Part shown: piece after piece, positions 23,845 to 38,340 of the stretch
Position numbering within the stretch: the stretch's first letter is position 1
Layout: each line of letters starts with the position of its first letter
Assembly: GCA_021234535.1 (NCBI GenBank)
Contig: CM037830.1
Coordinates: 14,191,116 to 14,255,115 of the forward strand
Direction of reading: 5' to 3'
DNA: 64,000 nucleotides
Source: Stichopus chloronotus
Lineage: Eukaryota; Echinodermata; Holothuroidea; Aspidochirotida; Stichopodidae
Made by a program: the position numbers and the translations under genes
The notes under the pieces: generated by a model
The model's database searches: none
Told to the model about the DNA's origin: nothing
What the model saw: the letters and a program-made list of their open reading frames with translations, nothing else

Positions 23845-26800
23845 GTAAGTTAGGAGGTCTAGGTCACCCTGGAGTACATAGTCCCCGCAGAATGAATGTT
23901 GTCACCCAACATTTTATGCATTACCCAAATATTAGGGTGACAAGAGAAAGGAAATGTCTGTGGGTTGGTGGGAGCATGGGGTGAAGTGGGAGGGGTGCAG
24001 GGGGTGAAGGGTCATTGGTGGTAGTGGTGTGAAAATGTGAGAGAGATAGTGACAAGAAGAAATAGACACTTTCAAAATACATCTCTGCTTCGAAGTCACA
24101 GATAGGAGCAGAAGTTTGACAAGGCTTTTTGACATTGTCTCTTCATTATCAAGATCAGTAAATATTTTTGAGCTCACACTTTAGTCTGTCGTAAAAATTT
24201 TCAACACTGCTTCTGATTGCTGCTGCAACCTTTTTCATTGTATCATCTGAGCTATCTTTACTTGTTTTCACGCTCTCTCGCTTAATGGCCATATTCCATG
24301 TCTGTCTACACTTGGCCCAAAGGGAGCAATGATTGGTCGGGTTGATTTTCTTGGGTCTTTCCTCCAAACCCACAGAAAAGCCAAACTTTGTCCTCAGATC
24401 AGTGTTTGTGTATGCTAATTATTTGTTCTGTCCCTATTTCACTTGAGCATTGTCCTGAAAATGTCTCGTTCTTTTAGGTGTCCAAGTTAATGTCATTCTA
24501 AGTGACTTCTGTGGACACAGAAGTTCATGCAACTTGAATCACTGCTGGAATTTGTCAACTTTAATGCTCCACCAAACAAGGTACTGTTTTAGAAGGATGG
24601 GTAAAGAGCTGTGACGACCTTTTGTTTGTCACCAATGAAAAACTCCACCAGTGTCCATTGTAGTTGTGAAAGTTGAAGGTGACCTCTTTATGGACAGTGT
24701 GGAACAAAACTTAATGAACAAAGACATGGATAACAAGATAGAATGCCACTGTTATCTTTGACAGAGCACCTGGCAACTGTTAGGGTCTGTTGGTCTCACT
24801 TGACCAGCCTTAGAGCATCCAGACGGTGGATGAATGGAAGGAAGGCATTACAGATTCATCTAGAACTATACCTAAGCTTTCTCCAAATTGTCATGCTGGA
24901 AACAACAAAAAAAAAGGGATTTCTAAGAACGAAAAAGAGATACAGTAGAGGAGGAAACGACAATTGTGTTCTCATATTCTGGTTTTGTCCCTTCTCTTCT
25001 GACTACGAAGGAAAGTACATAAAACAATAAAGGACCAAATTAACGTCACAATTTTACAGCACTTAAAAAAAGTCGAAGTTTGTTTACTGCATGAAGACAA
25101 GTATTTGCATAACTTACTTCTTTTCCTGTTTTTACTGAGAATATTCCTCTTGAGGTCAATTTAGTGCATCATCACAACTGGCAAGTAAACCTGAACATGA
25201 TAGTTACAGTAGCCCCAAATATTTGGAGTATCATCACGGTGTAATCACATTTTTGGTTGATAAAAATGCAACATGGTAGACTGTAGCCTGTGCAAAAGAC
25301 AACAAAATAAAGTGCGATATGGCTTTGCATACCATGTAATAACCATGACACAGCCTTTTTAGTCTATGAATATTCATACAGTGCCTGAAAATGAAAGGGG
25401 AAAATAAGACTTTCAAGTGATTTTAATCAGCGACAGGACCTCATCACATGCCACGGAAGTGTGCACTGTCTGAATGCAAAACACAGGATGAGCCAATTTT
25501 AAAAGCAGTCACTCATCACTTCATACTACACTCTAGGAGGGGGGGTTGGAGGAAGGAAAATTCTCAATTGGTTTTGCTCTTTGATTGACAGCAAATTTGA
25601 AAGATGCAGGGCAGTTCATGTCACACAACGTACACAGCGATCCATTGTTTTGAATTCACATGGGGAGGAGTTCTAGAGAAGCTGTGGGAGGGACTAGAAG
25701 TAAGTGGTTGGGAGAATTGTATCTGTCTGGAGTGATGAGTCTCCCTCTCTTTGAGTAATGAGAAGAATGATCACCTACTCTGAAGCACAGAAAAAAAAAA
25801 TCTTGTTTGAATCCCATGAACTCACTGGAACTGGAAAAAAAAAAAAAATTAAGATTTTGATAATTCTGCTCCTCTCTATACAAGAAAATCAAAGTAAGAG
25901 TTCATCTTTTGTTTCCTTCGTCGAACTGCTCGAGACTCTTTGAAGAAAATTACAAAGTAAACCAGGAGGGCACATATATGTGCTTGATGTTTCCTAAGTT
26001 TATTTGTTCTGATGTGTTTTCACGTTTCAGGGATGTGGATGTTGCGACAGGTTAATACGTTTCAAAGTTACCGAAGATATTGCCCCCCAAAAGGTTTTTT
26101 TTCCTTTTCTTCTTGTGCATGCCATAGCCATTTGTAGCTTAAGTTAACTGTAAAACATTTCCCATGTGGTTTTTTGCTTCTTTATATTCATTGCATGTGG
26201 GATACAATAGATGAGGGTCATTGCATGTTTCTTTCTCCGAATGCACAGGCCCTCCCCCTTGCCCTTTGCCCCCCCCCCTTGATTAATTTAAAAGTGCATT
26301 GAAAGAAGAATGGCATTGCTCGACAGCAAGGTAAATCTGAAACTTGACTCAAGGAATGTATTTGGTGCACATGCTGTAAGAGGCAGTTCCTTTCTAAGCA
26401 AGTTGCGATAGTCAAGGTTCTCGATGAAAAACAGTTTGAAGGCATTTTCTGATTTAGCAGTGACTATCTGTGACTAGGTTCAGCGACGCATGACCAGATA
26501 GAGCAACAGCACAATCCCAACACACCAGCCATGCATAAATGCAGTTAATACTCAACAGGTCAGCAGAGTATGTTTTGGATTTAGTCGTAACGTTAGCTGT
26601 AAATCTGCTTAGAGCGGTTTCAATCTTCTTATGTCTCATGGAGTAAGTCTGGTCTCAGAACCTAGCAGTTTCTCAAAGAATGGAGAGATACCACTAGAGG
26701 GTGAATGTGTATCATCCTATGTGTGCATGTATATATCTGTATTTCTGGGCCTATGGATTGTACTCACAATGAAGTGTAGGGTGTTGTGTTTTGCTGGCAT

Positions 26801-29044
26801 TTGTAGGCAGTGCTGACACATTGAGTATTGCTGATAGCTGATCTGTGTTGCAGAGGAATTGCTATGACATAACCAAATAAGCTGGTAGGAATTCTGTGCG
26901 CATATGTCTCACCTTGTTCAAAACTTCATACTGATGCAATTGTTTTGATTACATGCCAGAAGCAGTTAACTCAACAGGTTTGTCTCTGTCATGTTTGAAT
27001 ACAGTCTTGGTTGTTGATGTACCTTGAACTTCCACCAGCTTTATGCTCTACTGGTGATCATCGTGGTTTGGAGTTTGGATCTGTTTCCTCTGATGGCATA
27101 AATGAGGCATCTGCCTGCCACTGAAGTTTGTTTCGTATCTCACGTAACTGGAACTTGCCATGGACTAAGTACCGTCTCAAACCATTGTTCCTTGCATCTT
27201 GTGTGGACTCTGTTGGAAATGTTGAACATGAAGGGTTAAGAAGTTTGTCAAGAGTGATTGGTTCATTTGTCATAGATCTTATGGTAGTGTAGCGTGATTT
27301 TGTAGTTAGAGATAAGTATATGAGTATGACCAGACTTCAGTACAAGTTTAGGCCATATTTTGGAAACACCTGCACTGTCTTTCAAGGCGTCTTTAACATA
27401 CTACAGTACTTCAGGCACTCTTTTTCACATGGAGGATTCTGGAATTAGAACAACTCTGTAAGAGTCATCCTAAACAGCCATTTACAAGGGGTCTAAGACA
27501 TAAAATGCCAAAGAAGTCATCACTACATAGTTGGAACAGAACTATTTAGTTAGTGTTACTTAATTTATTAACATTTATGTGTAGAAGAGAGTTTCAATCA
27601 GAGTCACTCTCGAAAAGGAAACTATGTGTGTATAGTATAAGCTCAGGAAACTGTCATCTTGTATCCTCAGGACAAGATCATAAAATGTGGTGAAGCCACA
27701 TAAAGACTGCATATATATATTGCTTTCTAGTGACTTTAATTTGTGGCAATATTTGTTTTGTTGCATTCTTTGAATGACTTTGTTGACAGTGAAATAAAAC
27801 ATCTCTCTGTGGTTTCGCTGCTGGGAAATATTCTTGGGAATAGTGACCAGAAATTAACGCTGATGTCACGACGAGAAAATCATGTGTGATTCCAGCTATT
27901 TGATCAAATGCCAGGTGGCAAGGGTGGGACAACTGACAGATAAGCCATTGGGATAAACCGGTGCAAGGCGTCAGTGCACGTCAAAAATTCGTTGTTTGGA
28001 ACATTTGATTGGGGAGTTAATTTATTTTTGGAGAGTGAGGTGTGACAATTGAAAAAAAGAAGAAAAACTTTGTTGAAAAGATACATGGGAATGATGGAAC
28101 GTGTTGTGCGCAGGCTTTAATGCAATATCTCGTCAGACAACTAAGGGAATGAGAGGTATCTTCTTGTCCTTAGGGAAATATGGAGGAACAGGCCAGACAG
28201 GGTGGCTAACTTCTTACTGTAGTTCAGCAATGCAAACGGTGCAAAGTTAGCTGTTACTTACAACAGTGTGGAAGTTACAATTTACTTTGCTCCATGCAGA
28301 ATAGTATGTTGTTTATATTGTTACAGTCTTGAAAGGGCAGCATATGTCACACATATCAACACGGAGCGATTTTCATCTGTAGAGCCAAGCTCGTGATTAG
28401 GGTGGGTTTAAGTGGGTTTCCCATTCAATTTGGGATCAGTTCATGCGACAAGTTCATTGACCTACCATTCCACAGCGCCTGATCACTGTCCGTGGTTAAA
28501 ATTCCATCTTGTTACTTCAAGGGATTGTATGTTTCTTGGGACAAAGGTAGCCTCGCTAGCTACATTGTTTAAACAATTTGTCGTAGTTGGTGCTTTTCTA
28601 ACCCTGACATTTTACGCCCGAAGCAGTTCGTTTCCCTTGATAAAGCCGCCACAAAACTATAATGTGTTTTGGAATTTTAAAGTGGTTGCATCTTTTCACA
28701 AGTGGGGCTAACATCGCCCCGGTTTACATCCGTCGGAAAGCCAAACCAAAGGGTAGATTTGACGATGATGATGAGAGCAGTAGTAGTGACTCTGGTATCT
28801 TGGCTCTTTGGACATTCTTTCCTTCAAGTAAGTTCTCACAGGAGGGAAACTTAAGAAACAGGTACAGTTGAGCAGGCTTTCTCAGTCTGCGGTGTGCATC
28901 ACTTGTGGCTGTGGTGCATCATCAAACATGAATGAGGAAGCCCTGTGGTAGATTGATATGCAAATGCTGGTAAGGTTGGTTCCAATCCTACAGTTCATAT
29001 GTTTTATCACATTCACAAAAATTCAGAGATAATTGTTCTAGGCC

Positions 29045-29142
29045 TACCGGTGTCAGGATTGATTTCGATTGCACTTTGAGCATTGTCAAACTTAATGCAT
29101 TAGTAAAGCAAGAGGTATGCATAGTCAGTGAGTTGTGGGGAT
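29045..29142 (+). repeat. Family A end, truncated copy
   Basis: aatgcattagtaaagcaaga and agtcagtgagttgtggggat match other family A ends. A stretch of about 20 bases seen in the other copies (tcatttgtgaatacccacac) is missing. Confidence 0.6.
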
Positions 29143-29751
29143 TATATCATATTCACAAAAATCCAGAGATAATAGCATCACAGCCAATCTTGTCATGCTC
29201 AGCTGGTACTTTTCTAAAATTTCAGTGCCAACTGAAAAAAGTTTGTTAGCTTTAAATTTAAGCAAGACCAAAAACATATCCTGTAATTCTTTGGATGTAA
29301 GCCTACCTCTTTTCTACTCTTACCTAAAGTCAGTGCTCATACACTTTTTAGTTTCTTCCTCAATGTGTCTGCTGGTTTGGATGGCTCCTTAAATGACCCC
29401 ACTTGTGGGTTGATGGTGGTTTATACCTTTTCTGTTTTGACTCTTGCTCTGAAAGAAAATTTGTATTTAAAAGTTTTGTGTGTGTATTCACTTCATGCAT
29501 GGTCTAAGAAGGAGTGTTGTGCAAAAGAAGTTAATGCCAACATTTCGCATGAGAGGTAAAGTGAACCTCAAGAGTGGTATCATTAATGCAGGTACAATCT
29601 ACCATTTGATTGAAAAAACAAAAGTCAGATGGTAATATGCATCGTGTGTTATCTTGAAATACAACACTTTTAGTGTGTCTCTATAGTTACACAACTTTTT
29701 GCTGTCATTCTAGCATTTTGTCATGTACTTCTAAGTTTTTCTTGTAAACTT

Positions 29752-29966
29752 GTAAATTCACAGCGCGTACTCCCTCACCTCATATAACCTATGCATTACT
29801 GTATTGACCATGGTCTAGCATCTGGCAATTTTGTGCGTGTGTGCATGTGTATCTGGTCACCGCCCTTCTGTAATTCCCAGGCTGAAAAAGCCTAGGTTGA
29901 CGGCGAAGTATATGAGGTGAGTACGTCGCTAGTGAATTCCCAAGCCAGGAAGTTTTGGGGAAACAT
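29752..29966. mobile_element. Small inverted-repeat element related to family A
   Basis: The left part reads tactccctcacctcatata and the right part tatatgaggtgagtacgtcg, an inverted match with one small gap. The right end continues gtgaattcccaagccaggaa and gttttgggga, resembling the family A terminus. A GT-rich patch lies in the middle. It may be a nonautonomous relative. Confidence 0.5.
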
Positions 29967-32900
29967 TAGTTCATCTTTTCTCACATTGTTTAAAAACTTC
30001 ACAAGGCATCCCATCATCTGCAAGTATGAAAGATTTGGAGAGCTGCACATTTTCTGTGAAGCTGTACACATTTGAATACACGGTTATATTCAGTGATTGC
30101 AACGTTTGGTCTCAATTGTGAACTGTCCATTACAAAGCAAAATAAACAATAACTGAATTGGTTAATTATTTCTCTTTTATGTGCATTTACACCTTGATTA
30201 AATTTGCAGATTGCATTTCAAGGCAGAATGCAGTCTAATGGATGTTTTGTTTTCAATATCTTGTCCATTGTTGCAAAATTACCATGTCCTATATTACAAA
30301 ATATTAAAAAATGCAACAGCTATCCTGTGCCTTCTGAATTTTGTTTGCGACATTATTTGCCGTGATAGCCTAATGGAGAAAAAGAATGAAAAGGATTTGC
30401 TAATTGTTGGTATTCAAAAGTTGTATGAATAGATGAATAGCAGTCAGCAAGGTATCTGATTCTGTAAAGGTAAAGCCTGCAAAGATAAATTGGCATGATA
30501 AACTTTACACACGCGTGTCTTCTTTTGGTATGTGTGATATCAGCTATATCATGCAAGACAAAAATATTGACCACTTAAGCTTGTTCGAAAATCTGATCAA
30601 GTTCGTCGAATAAACTGAATTACATTTCAGTTGTTCGGGTAGTGTGGGATGATCATTGTTTACTCCACTCTTGGTACGGCACACAGTGGTAGCTATTAAG
30701 TAAGACAGGATCAAAATTACACTGACATTGTTCACACCTGTTCCCCAGGATCTTGATCCAAATTTCTACATCTCATTTGTGCTCAGATCTACGAACGTCT
30801 CAAGTCACGCATACAAATGTACGTGTACATGTTGTAGTTTACTCCCACATACTATATTAGGGTACCTACGCATGCAGTGTTTAACGTTAAAGTGAAGGGG
30901 ACAGAGAAAACTGTACAATTATTACGTAGGTGAGTTAAGACTTACACTTGCAGTTGAAGTGTGGGTAGCTAACCTGGGGCATTCTATGTAGTCTCTACAC
31001 CCTAAGTTGAGTAATACTTTCACTTCCAATGAAAACACACATGAAGAACCTTTGAACAGTGTCGCACCAGTTGTCCTCTAGCTTTACCTTTACCTTAGAA
31101 TGTCCTTTATCATTTCTATGATAGTACAGTAAGGTTATTATGAATAATGAATTTACATTGACATTTTTCGTACATTTGTACCTGAATTTTTACCTTGATC
31201 ACAATCTCTATCTGAGATATGTAAATACTTCTAAGTGATATATTAACTTTGACTGTTATTAGCCTCTTTGTAATTTACTCTGGTTTGATTTGGAATGACA
31301 TGAAGTTAATCTCATGCATGTGTTTAAAAATAATATTTTTTTCCAGCTGAAATGCATTTCATGGAGTGAGGGTGACGTTTCTTTGAATGGTAGCATGAAA
31401 AGAGTCCAACAATGTCTATTCTTGAAAGTGTCAGTAGCCTAGCAATACTTATCTTTAAAGTTTGGGCAGGGCTTTAGGATGGTAGCACTCTGAACATAGT
31501 AGGTGAGAGTACAGTTGTTATGCTGAGATAGGTGAATGTGCTAGTTCTAAAAAAGTAAAGTGCTGACACAAGTAAGTTTTGTTATCCCAAATGCCATGCT
31601 TTCAAGTGCAGTGCTTTGAAATAGTAAATCCTGAAACCATTCAGACTTTTAGGCTACTGTATCAATTCAGCCCTTAGTTTAATCATTAGTAAGCAGACTC
31701 ACCTACTTCAAACCAAATGTTTTGACAGTGAGGAAAGGAGCTACTGCATTCTTGTTATGGTCATGCACAGACAACTAAGAAAATATAAAAAAAAAGATTA
31801 ATTAGCATATATTACTCATTATTTCCAGAAACTCAAAAGCTTTTATAGTGCTGACATAATCACTGTAATACAACATAATTACTTGCAACATGGGTTGCAA
31901 TATACATTTAGTATACTAGTAGCAGCAGTGGAATGCTAACAGGTACACAGATAGAGATGATTGACCCACTGTGTACATTCTTAAAGTGTCAATATTGATA
32001 CAGTTAGGTTTGCTTTAATTTTGGTGGGAAGTAGTGTAGTAAACTGGAAATGAGAAAGTAACAAAGTGAGTTAAGAATAATTGGGATAGTGATCGAGGCA
32101 ATAGTGCTCAATGTAGAAACATTCAAAATATTATAGGTCAGATTTGAGTTAAATATATCCTTGTTTGCCAAAGGTGAAGTTGGGTCACATTCAAATTATT
32201 TGGGACTGTTGTTGTGGTAGATCTCTTTTGGGTCCTCTGTATGTGAAGAAGGCCCAACTGTAAATCAGTTATTGCACCTGAAGGATAAATATTTTGGTGG
32301 GTGACACAAAAGTGTAATAGATACAACTACTGCTCAGAAGGGGACTAGTTGTGATCTACATCTTACCTAACTTTTTGCACTTTCTCCAAATCGAGTGTAA
32401 GCATCTCCTTAACAGATTTGTGGTAAAAAATGATCTGCCAATGACATTGTCAGAAAGTACCCAAGCAGAGAATAAAAAACAAACTTAAGTTTCTAATTTT
32501 TTCTTCTGTTGACATCCCATAGTATGTGTGTTATGACTCTCCCTAGTTTTGAACAGAAATGTTGTTCGGTCAAAGATCTTTAATGTTTTCCTGAATTGTG
32601 CAGGTAAACGTTTATAGCCTTAATCCAACAACATTCCATCTGCAGAGGGGAGAGAGGCATTCAAAAATCAAAGGGCACATGCCCTTAAAGTGAGAGCCAT
32701 GTCCATTTAGTAGCTACTTAAAGCACTTCCATTCATAAGGGGTACGCTCTCTTGGGCTTGAACATCTATGGGCTCATGCTTTGAATATGTGTGGATATAG
32801 CTAATAATAACATGCCATAGATGTAGAGTACGTTTTGTGTGCAAAGAAGTTGCAGATTTTAGAGCGGAAAATCAGGGGAAAATTGAAGCAGACATCACCC

Positions 32901-35067
32901 TCACTTTTAGGGTGGATGACCCCTTACCTTCTTTTTCTCTCTCTACTGGGGCACATTCTGAGTTGGTCATTGGCAGGATTGTTTTTTTTACCACAGATTT
33001 GTTGAGGAGATACTATTTAAACTACATTTAGAGGAAGAAAGTGCAAAAAGTTACTTATTGATGTGTGTCACAACCATCTATCCTCCTTTTAGTTTGAATG
33101 ACTTTTAAAGTGAGTCCTACAGGTGCTTTGAGTGGTGCTTACAGTGTAAGAACTTGTCAGTTTTTTGTACCAGTGTTTAGAAATAGTAGTAACTTTGATA
33201 AATTGAGAAAGAATTTTTGCATGTAGAATATGCTCTAGGAGTTAAGTGAAATTGTCACAGATACCCATTTCCTTTGCAGTGTACAATGTAATGCATAATG
33301 CAATGCACAAATGTATGTTTTATGGACTGAGTACATCAGTCGATGTTCTATTTTACCGCACATTAATGACAGTGTTGTAATTGAGTCGGTTTCTGACTTT
33401 TTTTATCCATCCAAATGACTCAGAGCTGGAGGAAGAGCTCTTTGCAATCTTTTTCTGTGATAATTAGGCACGTTCCCCTAGCAGTAATTTTGAGCCAAGT
33501 CCTCCAAGGCTTGTGTAGAGCTTGGAATGAGGGAGGTGGATATGAAAATAAATGTGTAATGAGAGCAAATTAAGACCCTGGTGTGTCTCATCTGGTCAGT
33601 TGTTCAAGGTGTAGTTGAGGACAGGATGATGGAAGCTTGGGATTAGTTTCTGCTAGCATCTACTCTCTGTCTTTCGTAAGTTTGTTACTGCACTGTTTTT
33701 TAGTTACACCTTATTTGTTGTTGCTTGCAATCTTGTTTTTTCTTTTGTGAGTGGAAGAACAGGAGTGTGAAAAAATGCTCTGGAAAGTGTTTTTAAGCAT
33801 ACTTCCATTTTGATGTCCTCATGGAGACTTATATTTCCAGAATAAAAAAAAAGAATGAAAGGTAAATGGGATTCTGCTTTTGATCAGTCGCTTTGAAAAA
33901 CAAGAAAGTTGCTCACACTAATTATTTAGTTGTCAAAGAATGAAGTAAACACCCAGGACACGTTGGGCAACATGCAGGATGTACGAAGAGTCCTATGAGT
34001 GAATGCCTATATGGTGTTTAATCATGCTCTTCTATGAAGAACAAGACGTTAAAGGCACGTCACTGATTTGTGAGCGCAAATCTGTGAAGGGCAACAGCTC
34101 AGTTTCCGGCTGCACTGGTGAGAGATGTATCGGTCGTCTTGACAGATGTTTTTTTTTCTAAAGATGTTGCACGAAGGTCACTTACCTTGTCTCGCATGCA
34201 ACGTACTCAATATAGTTTGTAGGGGCATGCGTGAAGACTACATCGCTGCTGATCTCATTTACTCTGTTCATTCGAGTGGTGCACCCCAGTCCTTCAGTAA
34301 TAGTTTTGCATTTGTATGCCTTTCACACCCTCGAACAGTTTTAGAGGTGTGTTCAATGAACCATATACTGTTCTTTATGGAATTTCAACTAGTCCTACAT
34401 TTAGCTGAGCCGATGGGCTTTAAATATGCTGCTGTATAGGACAGTATCCATGATGAAGAATGCACCCAACCTAATGTGTTACATATTACAGTTTCACAGC
34501 TGTAGTCTTACATAACTTACCCGACAAACAGTACTTCTGATGAACTGCTACATGTCATCTTTTGCAAGGCTCAAGTTTGAGACTAAAATGTCCTCCTTTC
34601 TGTGTTGCATGCTTCCCTCAAGAAAGTTTTGGACAAAATAAAAGAGAAAATCGTGAGATATCCTGACACAAATGTATGCAAGAGATATGCAGTTTGCGAA
34701 TGCTTCATTGTTGTTTATTCTCTTTTGAAAAAGGGAAGACATTATCTGTGTACATTTTGTCTGAAACAGGAAAACCGAATGAGTAGTAATTGTCTATGAC
34801 AACCAACTTTAAATCACATGTACTGTACTTTGCAACAGTCGGTAAGCATTGCCATGATATGGTTGAATTGACCATACTCATTATTCTTGCAAGTATAATT
34901 GTTACCATTTACATGGTTCAGGATTCTTCTACTAATCACTGCCTGAGTCCCTGAAGAAGCATTGCTGTGCATTACAGTAATAAGGACAAGGTTGTGCAAA
35001 AAGGCTCTGACTTGCGGCAGACGACCCTTCTGTGTTCTCATGATCTAAAATGTTCTGACACTCTCAG

Positions 35068-35269
35068 GTGCAACGCCGTCATCTGCAGGGAAACGTCAGA
35101 GGAACAAGTCGAACATCGACGCCACCACTCTGAATCCTACCCAGGTAGATGGCGACATCGATGAGGAAGATAGAGGCAAACAGATCAAACAGCTGGAGGA
35201 GAGGTACGGACCGCTGCCGCCAAACTGGGAGATCAGCTTCACGGAGGACGGGGACCTGTATTACATTGA
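35068..35269 (+). CDS. magi: MAGI exon: linker and first half of WW1
   Basis: This exon is 202 nt, with acceptor ctctcag (phase 1) and donor GA/gtaagt (phase 2). It begins ATPSSAGKRQRNKS, a basic block shared with vertebrate MAGI linkers, then an acidic stretch (DGDIDEEDRGKQ) and GPLPPNWEISFTEDGDLYYI. The last part is the N-terminal half of a WW domain: the LP, the first Trp and the aromatic YYI strand are all present. The domain is completed by the exon at 39030. Local codons are more GC-rich than the flanking intron, as expected for a real exon. Confidence 0.96.
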
Positions 35270-36149
35270 GTAAGTGTTTTCAGCCCTTTAGGAGGAGGAA
35301 GTGAAATTAGGAGGGTGCTAAGAGCTGGACAGGGAGGGAAAGGGAGGATTTGGTGTACTGATTAGCTTGCAAGATTTAGTCAACTAAACAAGGACTGGAG
35401 GTTCTGGGGGGTTGTCGTTACCCTCAGTTATGTATCTAGATATTGAATGAAGGAAAGTGAATGGTAACTCTGATGCAGGGCCATTGCCAGCGTAGTTTAC
35501 ATATCATGTGAGTGTAAGTAGATGTATTGGATATGAGCAACTGCACTTTAAAGAGGTGATGAATGTGCATGTTGTAAGTACATTTTCCTGTAAATATTCC
35601 AATAACACCATCCTATGATTATGGAGGGACATTGCTGTGTGAGGGGGGAGGGGGATTAATAAGCAGGGAATGTCTAAAACTGTTGGTGAACAATGAATCA
35701 AGTTCAGTTGACAAAGTCCAGTGAGAGGTAGAGCTGCTTTCTCCATATGGTCACAAAATAGCTCTGTAGTACTGGTACCAGCAAACCTTGCTTATTCGTC
35801 AACTGGCAGTACAGCAAGCAACATATAGATTGTAAACCAGTTGGCAGAGTTAGCCAGAAGCTTTTATTGTTTACTGCAGATTGGCTCAAAACTTGGCAGT
35901 ATCTCTGGAACATATGTTAGCTATGTGAGCATAGGGAACCTACAAGAGAATAAAGGCTGCATTCCATTGAATTTCTTACCCTGTCCTTTTTGTGATCACT
36001 CCATTGTTTTTACATCTTATTATTTATTTCCAACTATCCTGTCCATTTTGATTTTCCAAGAGCTCCAGTCTGATGTCTAAACACCAGCAAGAATTGTTTG
36101 AATGTGAAACTCTTGTAGTAGTTTCAGATAGTTGTATGTATTCACCTCG

Positions 36150-36285
36150 TTCAGCCTAGCGAGGGCAGGCTAAGGGGCGCGGTGCTAGAAGTACAGTAAT
36201 ACAGCATGTCAAAATGAATGCATTAGTGAAGCAAAGGTTAAGTATATTCACTTGTGAATACCCACACCAGTGAGTTCTGGGAATT
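36150..36285 (+). repeat. Family A copy
   Basis: The series ggctaaggggcgcggtgcta, gaatgcattagtgaagcaa and tgaatacccacaccagtga then gttctgggaatt follows the family A order. A 120-codon minus-strand frame across it is a by-product. Confidence 0.65.
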
Positions 36286-38340
36286 GTCTTGTAGGGCATA
36301 GCCCAATTTCCAACAGTTAATGTCAAAAGTAGCAGTAACGAAACTACTGCAAAGTATCTTCTCTGCCAGGTCGACAACTGTGACAATTTTATATGTACAC
36401 TTTCACAATACTTTGACATCATAGAGAACATTCTACTTGACTGACTATAGTAATTAACTTTTGTAGTTAGTGTTATTTTCCATGACATTGGTAAAATGTA
36501 CGTTACAAAGCAATGCACTTACCTGCTCAACTAGGAGAAAGTTTCAAAGATTTTGTTCTAGGGTACCTGTGTCATTGAAAACTTCCAACAGATTCATGTA
36601 ACACATCACAGATCATAGTATCCCTGAAATGACAGCTCCCTAATGCACTCCCAGCTTGATGTGTTTTGTCAATATTGCTGTCTACTGATCGCTTCGTAGG
36701 ATAATATCAGCACCTACCCAACTGAATATTTGGAATATCCCTGTGATAAGTGACACATGGACATTGTAGTTACAAATGTTTTGTTTCTGGTCATGAATTC
36801 TCAAGTGGCTGGAAGCATCAATGACAAAATGCATTTTCTTTTCCTTCCTTTTTTTTGGGGGGGGGAGAGTTATCAAATAGTCCCGATGCTTTGCAAAATG
36901 CTTCAAATTCTCAGAAATTTCACTTGCAGTTTCTGATGTTTGTTACCGAGATATTTGACTCACTAGTGAACATTCATCACTAAAACTAGTGGCACTTATG
37001 TCACTTATATTGTAGCATTTGTACCGGTCGATTCTGAATGTTGTAATTAATAATTGGTTGTAAGAAGAACTCTGCTACGAAGTTTAGGCCACCTTCAAAT
37101 CCTTGCAAACCATATTTATTGATGTACTTTTACGTGAAAAGTCAATTGATTACCCTTTTTGCTCAACTTGTTACTGATTTTGTAGCACACTTGTTTGCAT
37201 CTCTCGTGAATGAATCGGTAATGGGTGGGATGCACAAACACAGTGACGTGAGTCCAAGTCATATGGCACAGACAAAGCATGTTTACACTGCACAGGCGTC
37301 TGTGGTGCAAATTTCGACTGCAGTCTGTAGAATATTGAAGGTATCACCTGAGTTAAGCTTCAGCTACAAAATAGTCATAGAACAGGAACAATAGATAAAT
37401 GCCCGACATGTATTCAGAGATGCTCGAGGTAAATCTATGAAAGATTTTGTCGCCGTCAGGTAGCTTACAAAGAAATGCGAGGGGCATTGATGATGGATCC
37501 GTTTAGCAAAAAAAAAATATATGAATGAATAGAACAGCAAACTTTGGCTGCATTTGGTTTGTTTTATATTTCACCAAGCAAGTGTGTGATAAAATATTTT
37601 TAATGTTTTGAAGGGTTTATTTTGTAAAGCAAAGTAGAAGGCAGTATCACTAGATAGTGCCAAATCACAAAAACTTGTAACAACCCTGCAGTATGAAGAA
37701 TTTCATGGCTTTTCCAACCAATTAATTCAATGCACGGCTATTGAACACAGCTGTATCAGGTTCAGTAGATAATGCTGGCACAACAAGTTCTTGCATGTTG
37801 ATGTTCAATTTTAGTGAGTGCGGAACTTTTATGGGGAATCAACGTCTTTCCTTCCAAATGCATTTCTTCCCTCCTCCCCCTTTCTCCTCTGCTGCTGCTT
37901 AGTGAGAGAATGGCAACTAACATTGAAGAGATTTATTCAGAACACGTGCCTCTTATCCAGCAGGGAGATTTAAAAGAAAAGAAAAATGCACCTACAATTG
38001 CAGTGATAGTCAACTGATTGTAGTTCTCAGAGAACTCTGCCTCTATGGTTTGCGATTTAAGATTTTCATGTCACTTTCAAATTTCATTGCCGTTCAGTAG
38101 TTCCATAGACTTGTCATTTACATCCACCAGACATGCATCATGTTTGCAATCACTGTTGCGTTCACCCCCGGCTGCTTTTCAATCAGCGGTCAATGAGGTG
38201 TGTACATCTGATCCGGATCAGTAACATGTCAGACTATTCCCGATGATGAAGTTGTCCAGTGTCGAACAACTGTTATGCCATCATCATGTGTTTTACAGCA
38301 AAATTCATACTTTTAAGACCAATATTTGTGGACAGAGGAT

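Larger units (their letters stand above)
23845..35067 (+). other. Intron of about 11.2 kb
   Basis: The intron runs from gtaagt to ctctcag. It contains a family A repeat (about 29045-29142), a small inverted-repeat element related to it (29752-29966) and an acidic open frame at about 28700-28827 that ends at a good donor but does not fit the phase of its neighbours. A minus-strand frame at about 24155-24405 has no recognisable domain. From 30 to 35 kb I see AT-rich sequence and nothing I can name. Confidence 0.88.

Noticed and set aside
24155..24405. Minus-strand frame with Lys-rich segment (RPKKINPTNHCSLWAKCRQT)
   Set aside because: It looks somewhat protein-like but matches no family I know and has no promoter, splice or homology support.
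36156..36518. Minus-strand frame of 120 codons
   Set aside because: It runs through a family A repeat copy and has no domain.
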